From Atrina japonica (lineage: Eukaryota > Mollusca > Bivalvia > Pterioida > Pinnidae), in the NCBI GenBank assembly GCA_030159075.1, contig BROG01000076.1:1196001-1260000 (forward strand): a stretch of DNA of 64,000 nucleotides. The letters are read 5' to 3'. Numbering within the stretch: the first letter of the stretch is position 1; each line of letters begins with the position of its first letter. The notes beneath the pieces were generated by a model. It worked only from the letters and a program-made list of their open reading frames with translations, ran no database searches and was not told the origin of the DNA. The position numbers were made by a program, and so were the translations under genes. Shown here in pieces: positions 1 to 10,829 of the stretch.

Positions 1-604
1 AATTATGTTCACAAATTGAGAGCTTCTGTTGTTTTGGATTGTTTTACCCACACATTGTGAAAGGATGGGTTTGATTACTTATTCTGTTTTCTTTGTTTGT
101 CTTGGTTTCCAGTATAAAGGACGATTTTTGTGAAAACAAACAATACAATTGTAGCTGTAGGCTTTATATAAAACATTGACAAAATGAGTGAATTGTTCAA
201 TTATAATTTTCCTCTTTTTTGTATAAGAAAAGGATCACTATATTAAAAAAATAATGCTCTTTCATGGAGTTTAGTAAAACTTGTAGCTAATATATATCTT
301 AATCACCAAGTTTCTGACCAGTCATTAAAAGATGGACGTTAGTCAAAGATGTCATTAAACAGATCGTCGTGTGTTAGGACAAACCGATCGTCGTGAGTTG
401 GGTCATAGCTTTATTTTCGAACTTGGACATATTATGTTTCTATATTTTCTTGACATGATGACATGTACATGGTTACTTCAGTCTGTAATATTAAAAATAA
501 GTAAAAAGTCTGTATACGTTTTTCTGAAGTTGATATGTAAAATGCTCAAAGTACCTCATACCCCTGAGTCGTATTGTTTTATTACATCTATACAATACTA
601 TACA

Positions 605-806
605 ATACGGGTTCGAGCCTCGATGGAGGCGACTGGCTTTTCCTGTCCTTCAAATGAGAAGGTAAAAGACGAGGTCCCATGTCACAGTAGGTGTCAGCAT
701 GTTAAAAAATCTTCATTGCTCAATGGTCGTAAGTGCTGAGCATAGGCCAGAATATGAAACCCTTTACCAGCATTTGATGACATCTCCAGTGAAAGGAAAA
801 CTTGAA
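605..806 (+). mobile_element. 5'-truncated tRNA-derived SINE (family 1)
   Basis: From about 609 the sequence follows the intact SINEs at 28427 and 42700: a B-box-like GGGTTCGAGCC, then the block with CCTGTCCTT, GAGGTCCCATGTCACAG, the AAGTGCTGAGCATAGGCC segment and ACATCTCCAGTGAAAGG. The A-box half of the tRNA head is missing and replaced by TACAATAC repeats. The ACAACAATAA tail is also gone. It is an old, 5'- and 3'-decayed copy. The open frame at 371-739 crosses it and is not a gene. Confidence 0.75.
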
Positions 807-889
807 GGACTAATAGGTCGCTATTATCTGCAAGCTGTTCTTTTGTTTACCATATTTCAATTTTGTTTCACTAAATGAAATGTTAAGTT

Positions 890-1130
890 ACTTGTTCGAT
901 AGCTGTTCTTAAGACGTCTGTACCAATTGTGACATTGATTTGTTCTTCATTTATTTCATTTGAATTTGACTGACGGCGGATGTGGCCAGTCAACAGGGAA
1001 TGCTTACTTCACAATGGCACCTGATTCCACCTCTTAATTTCAAGAGGTACGTGTTTGTCCAATGTTCACCAGATTTGTATCTGCGTACTGGACATTCTGG
1101 ACTTTTATATATCTAAATACATTATGTATA
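890..1130 (+). mobile_element. Solo 3' tail of the RT retroelement, subfamily A
   Basis: Contains, in order, the tail landmarks seen after the RT frame at 3131-4080: ACGTCTGTACCAATTGTGAC, a TTGACTG-ACGGCGG-TGTGGCC-GTC box, GGGAATGCTTACT, TGGCACCTGAT-CCACCTCTT, GTGTTTGTCCA, ACCAGATTTGTATCTG, and TGGACATTCTGGA. No RT sequence is attached. It shows that tail-only copies are common in this window. Confidence 0.7.
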
Positions 1131-1139
1131 GTTTTGATA

Positions 1140-1985
1140 TTTCATGCATTGAATATATTGCATATTTATTTTCCAATTTTGTTTTATTCCTTGTTAGGTT
1201 TTAGGCCAGACACGCCAATTACAATGCCATGACGTCAGTCAATGTTTTATGGTGGAACTCATAACGCGGTTACAATGTGTCCGATCGATTGTTCACATAT
1301 TTTTCACAAGCATACAACAAACTGTCTTATACAATTTTATTAAATGAAAATGGATTCGAACCCTCTCTGAACAGAGCGTGTAATATTCAAACGACTTAAC
1401 GACAAAAGTCATGATATTTTGGAATATAATTCAACTGCAATGTAATAAGTATATCACTTCACGTGACTCGCGTAATATTAGCCTACAAGCCCTGAGCTAT
1501 ATAATTGTTGTCTTTGTTTTTCTGAAGTGTAGTAATTCTTCCTTTATCCCATAACTCAATACATTTGTTTTATTTGTTTATCCATTTCTTTACTGTGTAG
1601 TTGTGTCGTCTTTGTGTATCAGAGAACAACAATCACATTAACTTTGACAGGAGCGGAGTAGTGGAATTATAACCTGTCATAAAATGAACTATTGTAATTA
1701 AAATAATAATTTCTGTGTATAAGTGTTTATACCTGTAAAAGGTAGGTTGTTGACACGCTTTCACTTCACTGTGTAGGTAGGTCTCTGCAAATGAAGTGCC
1801 GGGGGATATTTCGCTGTTGATAAGTTTCTTTTTATTTCTGTGAAAACATTCAAATATGGAGTGTTTGTATTGTATAACGTTCTGTAATTAATGTAGTGAT
1901 CTTGTCACTGGTCATGCGATTCTCCCATACCTAAAGCCACGTTTTGTGAAACATTTTTGAATTCACGCAGACGCTCTTTATCTGT
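1140..1985. other. AT-rich non-coding stretch, nothing recognised
   Basis: I see no gene, RNA or clear repeat here, and stop codons are frequent in all frames. Confidence 0.5.
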
Positions 1986-2118
1986 ATGATATCTACAAGA
2001 ACGGTGGACACTAAAACGTCCCATACCGACATGTTTCCAGATACGATAGCTAGCTATATGAAAATCTTTCTTCCTTACTCTCTGACTATCTCTCCCTTCT
2101 CTTTATGTATGTCATTCG

Positions 2119-2121
<3 letters not shown>

Positions 2122-2196
<75 letters not shown>
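2122..2196. repeat. (CT)n microsatellite
   Basis: About 75 bp of uninterrupted CT dinucleotides. It directly abuts the 109-bp dispersed core at 2197-2305. Confidence 0.95.
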
Positions 2197-2200
<4 letters not shown>

Positions 2201-2301
2201 ATATACTTTGTTATTTCTAATAACATTTTTTATATTTGAGTGTTACTGTTCTCGATTATGTTTTTAATGTATTCACAAACCTTGCTTTGTAACAATGTTA
2301 C

Positions 2302-2305
<4 letters not shown>
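2197..2305 (+). repeat. Dispersed 109-bp core between two (CT)n tracts
   Basis: Nearly identical to 47229-47337 (shared ATATTTGAGTGT, CGATTATGTTTTTAATGTAT and CACAAACCTTGCTTTGTA blocks), at roughly 93% by eye. Both copies have a CT-rich tract on the right. Here the left flank is also (CT)n; at the other locus it is (ATT)n. Identity stops where the microsatellites begin. Confidence 0.8.

Positions 2306-2371
<66 letters not shown>
2306..2371. repeat. (CT)n microsatellite
   Basis: About 66 bp of uninterrupted CT repeats on the right side of the dispersed core. Confidence 0.95.
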
Positions 2372-2374
<3 letters not shown>

Positions 2375-2510
2375 AAGACTTTCTCTTTTCTCCGCTTTAT
2401 TGTCGTTCTGAGGCTTGTACAATGGCAGAAGTCTGACTGTTCATGTGAACGATAAAGTTAGATTTTTATTTTTTTTATATGTTAATATCACAATACGGAC
2501 TATTTGTATA

Positions 2511-2600
2511 CATAATAAACAAAATATCAAAGTTATGGTTTTGCGAAAAAGCCACAAGAAATGCTCAAGATGATCGTTTCTGTCAATACAATAGGTAGGA
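2511..2600 (+). repeat. Fragment of dispersed repeat R2
   Basis: Matches the R2 order CATAATA-CAAAGTTAT, ATGCTCAAGA, CGATCGTTTCTGTCAAT, with an unrelated insertion of about 20 bp after GTTATGG. Decayed copy; see 6365-6535 for a better one. Confidence 0.5.
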
Positions 2601-2699
2601 CCAATTTGTGTAAACAAATGTTGGTAGCCATTTATCCTGGCTATCTCATTAAAAGTGTCCCATGTAAGTATCAAACATAACCAGAAACGCAAATAAATA

Positions 2700-3130
2700 A
2701 TGTTAATAAACCATTGTCGCCTATAACGAGACCATAGATTGAAAGCTGTTTCACACTTAAACGTGAGGCATCAACTTCTGTGAAGTGAGAAAGCAACGGA
2801 CAATTAATGTAACTGTAACAAGCCTTTGTCTCATTACAAACCTATGCTTTACTTACTTATTATAACGTGTAAATGTAAATTATGAGTTCGGCATTATAAA
2901 GTCATTTCGCGGTAATAAATATTTCATCATGAAAAAGAAGAAAATACATTTTGTAATCCTTTCGTGATCCAATCTTTGAATGTGTTGCAAGAATCTCGGT
3001 GAAAAGCAGTGTATAATGAGATCCTTTTTAAATTAGAAGATATGTCGATTTTTGATTTTCTTTTTTATTTAGAAGGTAATGTTTAGCATTACTTTTTATC
3101 TCTTATGTCGTTTTTTTAGTAACGACTGCA
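2700..3130. other. Non-coding stretch, nothing recognised
   Basis: AT-rich sequence between an R2 fragment and a retroelement. No gene or repeat recognised. Confidence 0.4.
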
Positions 3131-4080
3131 AAATACCAACACCACTCTGATTCTACACATAAATGCACTAAAGTTGATATAAAAAAGATGCTGGAAATTC
3201 TAATAGACAATATATTTGTAATGTTCGGAGACGTGGTCTTTCAACAAACGGTCGGCATTCCCATTCCTACGACAATCAGTTGTGTCCCTTTATTGGCTGA
3301 CCAGTTCGTTTATTCATACGAAGCATACTTCATTCAGAACTGCTGAATCAAAATAAAAAAAAGCTAGTGGTGTCCTTAAATTTGACATTTAGCTAAATCG
3401 ACGACGTTTTGACAATTTTCATACATATGTCGATGCGATATATCCCAGCAAACTAGAAATTAAAGATACAACAGAACCAAGCACACGCGATTCATACATA
3501 GACATTTTACATACTATAGACACAGAAGGGAAATTGACAACTAAACTTTACGACAATTTCGGCTTTCCAATCGCAAACTTTCCACATTAAGTAGTAATAT
3601 CACACACTCATCCGCGTATGGAGTTTATATTTCACAAATGATCCGATATGCCAGGGTGTGTTCAACATATGAACATTTCATATGCAGATGTAAACTACTC
3701 AATGACAAATTATTGACACAGGGATATCGACAACTGCGTTTGATGGCAACGTTCCGCAAATTTTACGGTCGGTATAATAGTCTTGTTTGCGATCTTTCAC
3801 TAAGTGACATGTTGAATTGCCTTTTCGTTGGCGGTTGTTGATAAGTCTGTACCAATTGTGACGAGGATTCCTTTCTCACGCATTTTATTTTAACTTGACT
3901 TTGGACTCACGGCGGGTGTGACCGGTCGACAGTAGATGCTTACTCCTCCATGGCATCTGATCCTACCGCTTGGTTTCAAGAGGTCCGCGTTTGTCCATTT
4001 TTACCGGATTTGTATTTATATCCTGGACATCCGAAAGATGTATACTTTGGTATCTGAGATTGTTTACGTTTTTAAGAAAG
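3131..4080 (+). pseudogene. RT retroelement remnant, subfamily A, palm to 3' tail
   Basis: Decayed C-terminal RT segment followed by the full 3' tail. About 3180-3290 reads as the palm-entry block (IDNIFV-FGD, VFQQTVGIP). The catalytic box falls at 3388-3405, where the Tyr of YIDD is replaced by a TAA stop (3394-3396) and an in-frame stretch just after it is missing. KLEIKDTTE lies at about 3448-3476. The open frame 3638-3841 then carries MIRYARVCSTYEHF, LLNDKLLTQGY and FRKFYGRYNSLV, ending in a stop at 3839-3841. The tail runs from the GTCTGTACCAATTGTGAC box to CTTTGGTATCTGAGATTGTT. The order of blocks (long RT with a YIDD box, no endonuclease visible after it) is closest, from memory, to Penelope-like RTs. 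That assignment is inference. Non-functional: several stops and frameshifts. Confidence 0.8.
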
Positions 4081-4214
4081 ATTATGATATCAATAAACAT
4101 CATGTAAGAAAGATGGACGTTTTTGTGAAAAAAATAATCAGAAGTTTCTGGATACCTGAGAATCTTAACCTTATTCCTTCCATTCGTTATTGTTTAATAC
4201 TGTATTAAGATATC

Positions 4215-4400
4215 TCGCTTTAAATCATTAAGTCTCCCACTTCTTGTCAGCGGGGATTCAAACCTCGCTGGAACGTAAGAGAAAGTGTGAGAATGTTTAC
4301 TTGCGGAAGGTCAGTAGTCTTTTCCCTGGAATATTGTAACCAGATTCTCTCTTCCACCATTAAAATAGATGCCACTTTATAACTTAAAAATGTCCAAATA
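4215..4400 (+). mobile_element. Decayed tRNA-derived SINE (family 2)
   Basis: A B-box-like GGGGATTCAAACCTCGCTGG is followed by CTTGCGGAAGGTCAGTAGTCTTTTCCC and ATTGTAACCAGATTCTC. The same body occurs, better preserved, on the minus strand at 11920-12109. The 5' half of the head is unrecognisable and the A-tail is lost. Confidence 0.55.
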
Positions 4401-4823
4401 ATTGTCCTCGCGACAGATGTAACCAATCGGTATAGGATTTCTTCGCCCTGACATCGGATTCGTTCGTATTTGCATATTATTAACTTTGTTGAACTGCTTT
4501 GGTGTTAAAAATTAGTTATGCATAATTTAATATAAAATTGCAAGCAAGAAAAAGAATTTGAGAAAATATTTAAATACACTGAATTCGATAATATTTTGTA
4601 TGTGCTTCAGTATTTATTTCCTTACATAAAACAAGTTTTATTTTTACTTTGAAGAAAATATAACAAATAAATCACACGTTTACTCGCTCTAAATAAACAA
4701 ATTATACCTTATTAACATATGTGCGTTATAGTTTGAACAGCATCTTTGTAAAATGGAATTTATATAAAAGTGAAAACAATAATAAAAGAAAGAAAGGAAA
4801 TAAAACAAATGTTACACCACACA

Positions 4824-4845
4824 ATATATATATATATATATATAA
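4824..4845. repeat. (TA)n microsatellite
   Basis: Short pure TA run. Confidence 0.9.
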
Positions 4846-4954
4846 TTTTGTCAGTTATTTTCAGGATTTCGGTTGTTGGACAATCAATGACTATATTTGT
4901 GCTTGTGTAGAGGATATATGGTTTCACCATATTAAAGGTGTTAATATAATCAAT

Positions 4955-4992
4955 GCATGTATCCTGGACATCCTGAACTTAATACTTTCGTA
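4955..4992 (+). mobile_element. Terminal scrap of the retroelement 3' tail
   Basis: Only the last tail motif is left: TGTATCCTGGACATCCTGAA followed by TTAATACTTTCGTAT, compare 54425-54475. Confidence 0.5.
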
Positions 4993-5004
4993 TTAATATT
5001 ATAT

Positions 5005-5200
5005 TAACAATACCAAAGTTACAGTTATTCAAAGTAATTGAAAACAATTGTGAAAGAGAATTGTTTCCATCAACAATATTTCATCACTTGATCTCGAATT
5101 TATTATAGGTATATTTCCGGAAGAAGTAATATCATACTGGGTCAAATAATAAATCCAAATATGTTGCCAAATCCGTCTAAGAGTACCCAGTATCAAAACG
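5005..5200 (+). repeat. Dispersed repeat R2, diverged copy
   Basis: Follows R2 in order: AATACCAAAGTTA, AATTGTTTCCATCAA, TTCATCACTTGATCTCGAATTT, GTAATATCATACTGGGTCAAATAATAAATCCAAAT. No coding capacity. Confidence 0.6.
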
Positions 5201-5239
5201 AATATCTTAGGTTTTGAGAAGTTTAGAATTTTAACTGGT

Positions 5240-5545
5240 GGTACCTAAATACACGACGAAATGGATAACCATTTTAAGCTATTCGACAAACGCGACGATT
5301 TCGGCTTTCCCATCGTAAATTTTCCACATTTAAGTAGTAATATCCCTCAGTCACCCGCATATGGAGTTTATATTTCTCAAATGATCTGATATACAAGGGC
5401 GTGTACAACATATGAAGATTTCATATACAGAGGTAAACTACTCAATGACAAATTATCCCTCCGTGTTTGTCCATTTTTACCGGATTTGTATCTTTATCCT
5501 GGACATTCTATTGATTTATACTTTGGTATTTGAGATTGTTTATAT
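5240..5545 (+). pseudogene. RT remnant fused to its own tail by an internal deletion
   Basis: About 5270-5452 reads as RT: FDKRDDFGFPIVNFPHLSSN, a SPAYGVYISQM block, then a stop in place of an R codon, TTYEDFIYRGKLLNDKL. At about 5455 the sequence jumps into the tail (TCCGTGTTTGTCCATTTTTACC, CCTGGACATTCTATTGATTTATAC). Compared with 3131-4080, the last ~35 RT codons and the first part of the tail are missing. Confidence 0.8.
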
Positions 5546-5549
5546 TTTG

Positions 5550-5985
5550 TTTAATTTAAATTCATTGACGTTTGACAATGTTACCTCTGTGAGTATTGGG
5601 ATATCATATAATTAGCATATCTAACAATAGTTTTGATATGATATTGCAAGGAAACAAATAATGATGATGAAAAAATATATACATTTGTATACTGAATTCG
5701 ATAATTGTTTTGTATGTGCTTCAGTGTTTAGCTCTACCTAAGGTAAATCTACAAATGTCATTTTGGAGAAAAATTAGGATGTAAAATTGTTTACAAAAAT
5801 ATTTCATATTTTGAAAAGTGCAAGGAAATGTTTAAATGAAATGACATGCTTTTTCGATCTAAATAAACACATTTATTACTCCTTATCAACACTTGCACTA
5901 CGATTGCGACTAAAGTTGAATAACATTTACTTTTAAAATAAAATATAAAACATGAGAAGAACATTAAGAAGTTCTTAAGAGTATG
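5550..5985. other. Non-coding stretch, nothing recognised
   Basis: AT-rich spacer with no clear gene or repeat. Confidence 0.4.
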
Positions 5986-5990
5986 AATAA

Positions 5991-6099
5991 AGTGGAATCT
6001 CGCCTTAATACCACCAGAACCTCATTTAAGAGACCACCTCAAAAACCAGACTACTGTAAGTTAGTCCGTGAGGTGGTCTTAATAGCGAGGTTCCACTGC
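5991..6099. mobile_element. Foldback (MITE-like) element
   Basis: The left arm AGTGGAATCTCGCCTTAATA-CCACC is matched in inverse by GGTGGTCTTAATAGCGAGGTTCCACT at the right end, with about 55 bp between. Similar GACCACCT units recur at 14740-14850. No transposase frame. No target duplication was identified. Confidence 0.65.
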
Positions 6100-6156
6100 G
6101 TATCTTGTCCAACAGTTCCTTCAGAAGATCTTACACAGTGACCTCCTTAGGGTCAT

Positions 6157-6377
6157 AAGGAAATTGGTCTTTATTGGGAGATGGTCTTTATATATAGGTT
6201 GATTTGTACACAAATGGTGATATTGGGGACAACAAAAACTGTCTTTATGACCAGATGGATTTTATACAGAGGTGGTCGCTAAAACAAGTTTTACTGTATT
6301 TCTATATATCTTGCGAGAAAAAAGTCATGTCCACTGTCATATGCATATATAATTATTTAGGTCGAATTAATCATTTG
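6157..6377 (+). repeat. Duplicated ~215-bp segment, copy 1
   Basis: Nearly identical to 7313-7528, apart from a deletion of about 8 bp in the other copy and scattered substitutions. Landmarks are TTGGTCTTTATTGGGAGAT, GATTTGTACACAAATGG, GACCAGATGGATTTTATACA and CATATGCATATA. The shared open frames (starting 6204 and 7355) result from the repeat, not from a gene. This copy continues into R2. Confidence 0.85.
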
Positions 6378-6535
6378 GAATATTATAAACATAATACCAA
6401 AATTATAATGCATAAGTCGATATCGTTTCTGTCAATTATACTTCATCAGTTGAGCTCCAATTTGAAAAGTATGTGTTTTTCTAAAGATAAAGTGGTATCA
6501 TACAGGGCCAAATAATATCTCTAAAGTATAGCCAA
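6378..6535 (+). repeat. Dispersed repeat R2, best-preserved copy
   Basis: Reads CATAATACCAAAATTATAAT, ATCGTTTCTGTCAATTATAC, TTCATCAGTTGAGCTCCAAT, AAAGTGGTATCATACAGGGC and CAAATAAT. The same order recurs at 5005, 60215 and 62050 (plus), 41405 (minus), and in shorter pieces at 2511 and 36405. No protein coding is apparent. Confidence 0.7.
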
Positions 6536-6539
6536 ACGA

Positions 6540-6693
6540 ACGAATAACTGCAAAACTGGGTTTCTCAAGTACTTATCGCAACATATATACGAATTTCAAA
6601 ACGTTTAGACCTATGTATTTCTCTTTTTATTATTGTACATCAATCCAAATTGTAAAAAAACATTTTCGGAAAAAATACAGCTAATATCCCTTT
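6540..6693 (-). mobile_element. Partial MITE with AGCTGT-type inverted end
   Basis: The right end ACAGCTAATATCCCTTT (6677-6693) matches the inverted ends at 50943-50959 and 52764-52780. CAAAACTGGGTTTCTCAAGT at 6551-6570 matches the reverse complement of the internal block at about 50710-50730, so this copy lies in the opposite orientation and has lost one end. Confidence 0.6.
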
Positions 6694-7231
6694 AAATTCA
6701 CACACAACGCACATGCACGCAGTCACACGCACACGCAAGAACTCACACACATGCACACAAGAACACATTACAAACAGAGGAGAGTGTCATAACTCAATCT
6801 GTATCTCTATACACTATAAAACTGATGAACAGTTATGTTAATCTAAATTCATTGAAGTTTGACCTCGTGACCTTATTCAGTGTTTGGATATCATATAACG
6901 ATTTATTGCGTGACAAGAGATTCTTTGTTTTCGGCTTTCATAAGGTACAGAGGACCAGAAGTGAATTCTAGGTCTTAGACGAGTCAGTTTAGTGCAATGT
7001 GTTGAAATTGCTAGCTGAAAAATATACAAGTTTAATACAATGCAGTCCAGAATTACCGGGTTTAAGTCCGTGTCAGACTTCATTTTTCAACATGAATTAT
7101 AACTGTTCCTTAAAAAAAACTATAGGTATTTCAGTGATTCACCTATACCTGGAAATTTGTGAAAAATTGGAGTAAGTTTCGATTTAAATTAACATCAGAA
7201 ACATTCTCCTCTTCATGCTCTTTTTCTTCTT

Positions 7232-7313
<82 letters not shown>

Positions 7314-7314
7314 A
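7232..7314. repeat. (TAA)n(TAG)n compound microsatellite
   Basis: About 11 TAA units followed by about 16 TAG units. On the minus strand it makes a poly-Tyr open frame (7143-7364), which is an artefact. Confidence 0.95.
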
Positions 7315-7528
7315 GGGAATTGGTCTTTATTGGGAGATATATATAGAGGTTGATTTGTACACAAATGGTAATATTGGGGACAACAAAAACTGTCTTTATG
7401 ACCAGATGGATTTTATACAGAGGTGGTCGCTAAAACAAGTTTTACTGTATTTCTATATATCTTGCGAGAAAAAGGTCAGGTCTACTGTCATATGCATATA
7501 CAATTATTTAGGTCGAATTAATCATTTG
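7313..7528 (+). repeat. Duplicated ~215-bp segment, copy 2
   Basis: Second copy of 6157-6377. It starts exactly where (TAG)n ends and stops where an ATTATCATAATAATAATAAA / (ATT)n tract begins, so it is bracketed by microsatellites and lacks the R2 continuation of copy 1. Confidence 0.85.
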
Positions 7529-7549
7529 CTATTATCATAATAATAATAA

Positions 7550-7550
7550 A

Positions 7551-7614
<64 letters not shown>
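7550..7614. repeat. (ATT)n microsatellite
   Basis: About 21 ATT units. Confidence 0.95.
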
Positions 7615-7617
<3 letters not shown>

Positions 7618-7619
7618 TT

Positions 7620-9045
7620 CAATATTATTAATCTAAAACCCTATGTACATATGTATACTTTCGCTTTGGTTAACCAAATCTCTTATGCTAAATATATACA
7701 CACCAAAATTATCAATTTGCCCTGAGCTTTCTTTGACATTATTCATCGCATAATTACCAATTATAATATTTAGATTATTTGTTTAGAGAGTTCTTTAGAT
7801 TTGTATTCAGTTCGAACTTTGGTTAGCAAAAATGTAATCGACAGAGGTGATAAAAGCAGAGGCTTTTGTTTACATCGCCCGATTAACCTATAGAAATGTG
7901 AAGTCAAACTTCCGAAGAGAGGTCATTTGTTTATCTTATCAGGAAATGACGATAACTAACCTGTTCCCATTTCGTCGTTCAAGAATATTATGTTTACATT
8001 TGTCATTTACACTACATATATGGGACTATTTCGGGAGCATTTGTCAGACTAAATACACCGTCTTGCGCCATTTTGTTGTCTTCCGTGTTTTTGTTTCACC
8101 TTTTATTTTATATTGTTTGCATTTAAAACCCCACCCGTGTAATCGTTGACTTTGATTTCTCAATCATAACATGACGAGACAAAGTATATACTGTTCATCG
8201 ACACCGATTAGTGATACTTATCACGTGATTTATCAATCTATCAATCTATATTCAGTCGTGTAACTCTGTTGACAATAGGTCCCAACTCATTTCAAAGTCT
8301 TTAAAACATTGGCTTTAACTTGATATTATTTTCAATAAAATACCTTGCCTGTAATATGTATTTATATCTTGACAATAACAAAATAATTGCTTTACCAACT
8401 CTCTTTCACGGGGAACTAGGTCTAAATATATCCTTGTATATATTTATAATTGACAAGGCATAGGTCTGAAAGCCGGTTATATTCCATGTTCTTTGGGCTT
8501 AATGATTATTGGACCTGTAATTAAATTCTTGTAGCAGTTTTTATATCTTATTAAGTATATTTTACCTGTCTTTGAGTCTGGAGGGTAACAAAATAGAATG
8601 ATATACAGGTGTGATATCAAATATGTATCTAACATTCATACAATTGTGTTGACAATGTCAACGGTCTCAATACATTAAAAGCCTAGGTCTGTATCGAATT
8701 TAATCTAGACCAAATATTGTTTTCAATCTAATTTAATCCAGTAGGGAATATGCTTACGTCATATTTTCACGAACACCAGACGTGATGACGTTTTAAAGGA
8801 ATCAATAGCTCTGCGGTATATATTTCATATTAGAATTAGGCCAAATGTTTGATGTCTCATTGCTTTACCCCCACAGACTTGCCCCATTGGTAGATAAACA
8901 TATTTTAACAGTCTCACAAGACGATTCCCGATCCCGAAGTTTCTGCATCGAATATTAATTCATACTTGCATGTATTAATAGAAAGGTTGCTTTAAAAAAA
9001 AGACAAAAATTCAATGTATAAACGATTTTATATCTTATTCTACTA
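7620..9045. other. Non-coding stretch, nothing recognised
   Basis: Contains an open frame at 7847-8149 without low complexity, but its translation matches no family I know and it shows no splice or start context. I read it as chance. Confidence 0.4.
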
Positions 9046-9049
9046 TATC

Positions 9050-9050
9050 T

Positions 9051-9085
<35 letters not shown>
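9050..9085. repeat. (TTTA)n microsatellite
   Basis: About nine tetranucleotide units. Confidence 0.9.
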
Positions 9086-9099
9086 CTATTTTTCGATCA

Positions 9100-9770
9100 T
9101 TCTTTATTTTATTCACCAATTAATTGATTCCTTTTGTTAAAATGACCATTTAACTAACTAGTGTTGCATGCTTAAACTGAATCGCACATAGGTTTTTCGT
9201 TTGTTTGTTTTTTTATTTTTTTGTTTTTGTTGATTATTCACCTCAAATGTTTCCGCTATTTGACAGGTAAGTAATGAGGTGTTTATTAAGGTTTGGGATA
9301 TTTTCAACATATTATCAAGTAACACTAAGCGGTGATAGAATGTTATTTTCCGTAAATATATTTATGCTTAGATGCAATTCAACAATCATCAATTCTTTTA
9401 TGAATTTGGATGCACAAACTGAAGCAGAGTTTGCGTGTCGCGTCGACATTGTTCATAAAAAGTGGAGAAACCAAAATGTGCCAACACCCGACTCACGTAA
9501 CTGTCATTGACGAATTGTTTATGCATTATTTGTGGGTACAATGTCATCATGATTATACAGATTTCTGTAGGGGTGCAAGATAAGATTGATTTTTAAAAAT
9601 TGTCGGAATAATTTTGATCGAACCAATTTTGTATGAAATGATGCAAAAAAGGTTTCAATGCGGAAAAAGATAACCTTTGGTCATAACTGGTATAATATGA
9701 AAGAAACATACTGCAATATATATTAATCGTTTGGCGATCCAGGGGACGACATACAAATCTAGACAACATT
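9100..9770. other. Non-coding stretch, nothing recognised
   Basis: Has T-rich runs and a strong-looking donor (CTATTTGACAG|GTAAGTAATG, GT at 9267) but no matching acceptor, so no exon is claimed. Confidence 0.4.
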
Positions 9771-9774
9771 GGAC

Positions 9775-9905
9775 AACAACGGACCTCTAAAATTTCAAAT
9801 GTAAGATCATATATCAATGAGGAGTAAGCATCCACTGTTGACTTGTTACACCTGACACGAGTCCACAGTCAAGTAAAATGAAATAAGTGAGGAAAGGATT
9901 CGAAA
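9775..9905 (-). mobile_element. Solo retroelement 3' tail, subfamily A
   Basis: On the minus strand it contains the CTTGACTGTGGACTCGTGTC box, a diverged copy of the GTCGACAGGGGATGCTTACT motif (here GTCAACAGTGG) and ACTCCTCAT. Decayed. Confidence 0.6.
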
Positions 9906-10059
9906 ATAAATCTCAGAATTTCATATAGTGAAACATGGACATTGCAAACATGACCGGGTTATCATATGTATACTTTATAAAATAATAAATTTTAATGAAA
10001 TTTTCTTATATTTTTTAAACAATAATTCTCAACGCTAAGTAGTTCGATTTTGTGATAAA

Positions 10060-10815
10060 CAAAATCTCAGATACCAAAGTATAAATCAATAGAATGTCCA
10101 GGACATAGATACAAATCCGGTAAAAATGGAAAAACATTAAACTGGAAAAGAAACTGGAAACGAAGAGTTGGGATCAGGTGCCATGGAGGAGTACGCATCC
10201 CCTGTCGACCGGTCACACCCACCGTGAGTCTACAGTCAAGTCCAATGAAATACGTGAGGAGTGTATCCCCGTCACAACTGCTACAGGCGTCTCAACAACC
10301 GCCAACGGAAAGACAACTCAACATTTCACCTAGTGAGACAAAGTAATTGCGAACAAGACTATTATACCGACCGTAAAATTTGCGGAACGTTGACATTAAA
10401 CGCGGTTTTCGATATGCTGCTTCTATAATTTGTCAGTGAGTAGTTTACCTCTGTATATGAAATCTTCATATGTTGTACACGCACTGGCATATCGGATCAT
10501 TTGCGAAATATAAACTCCATATGCGGGTGACTGAGGGATATTACTACTTAAATGTGGAATATTTACGATGGGAAAGCCGAAATCGTTGCGTTTGTCGTAT
10601 GGCTTAGTTGCTAATTTCCCGTCTGTGCCTATATTGAGTAAAATGTCTAAGTATGATGCGTGTGTGCTTGGTTCTGTTGTATCTTTAATTTCTAGTTCGC
10701 TGGGATATATCACATTGACATATGTATGAAAATTGTCACTATTAATTGACAAAACGTCGTCGATATATCTAAATGTCAAATTAAATGGACACCGCTAACT
10801 TTTTCTTCTTTTGAT
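10060..10815 (-). pseudogene. RT retroelement remnant with YIDD box, subfamily A
   Basis: Best-preserved RT piece in the window. The open frame 10779-10423 (118 aa) starts MTFRYIDDVLSIN, with YIDD (residues 5-8) as the catalytic box of the RT palm. It continues through YPSELEIKDTTE, ASYLDILLN, KPYDKRNDFGFPIVN, SPAYGVYISQMIRYA and YEDFIYRGKLLTDKL, then meets a stop. Homology resumes frameshifted with the KFYGRY block (around 10360-10385) and continues into the 3' tail, ending near CTTTGGTATCTGAGATTTTG (about 10060). The 5' side is truncated at a short (TA)n run at about 10815. It would copy RNA into DNA in an intact element; here it is dead. It resembles Penelope-like RTs by block order, and I see no GIY-YIG endonuclease downstream. 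Confidence 0.85.
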
Positions 10816-10829
10816 TATATATATATATA

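Noticed and set aside
7143..7364. Poly-Tyr, poly-Asn (47901-48107), His-Thr and Cys-Val (20515-20860), and Ile-Tyr open frames
   Set aside because: All are translations of pure microsatellites.
6204..7540. Two similar open frames (103 and 61 aa) suggesting a conserved protein
   Set aside because: They lie in a nearly identical DNA duplication, including its non-coding parts, so similarity reflects recent repetition and not protein conservation.
7847..8149. 100-aa plus-strand open frame
   Set aside because: Not low-complexity, but no motif, no splice context and no second copy in the window.
9230..9272. Strong splice donor GACAG|GTAAGTAATG suggesting an exon end
   Set aside because: No acceptor with a suitable open frame was found upstream. 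An isolated consensus donor is common in intronic sequence.
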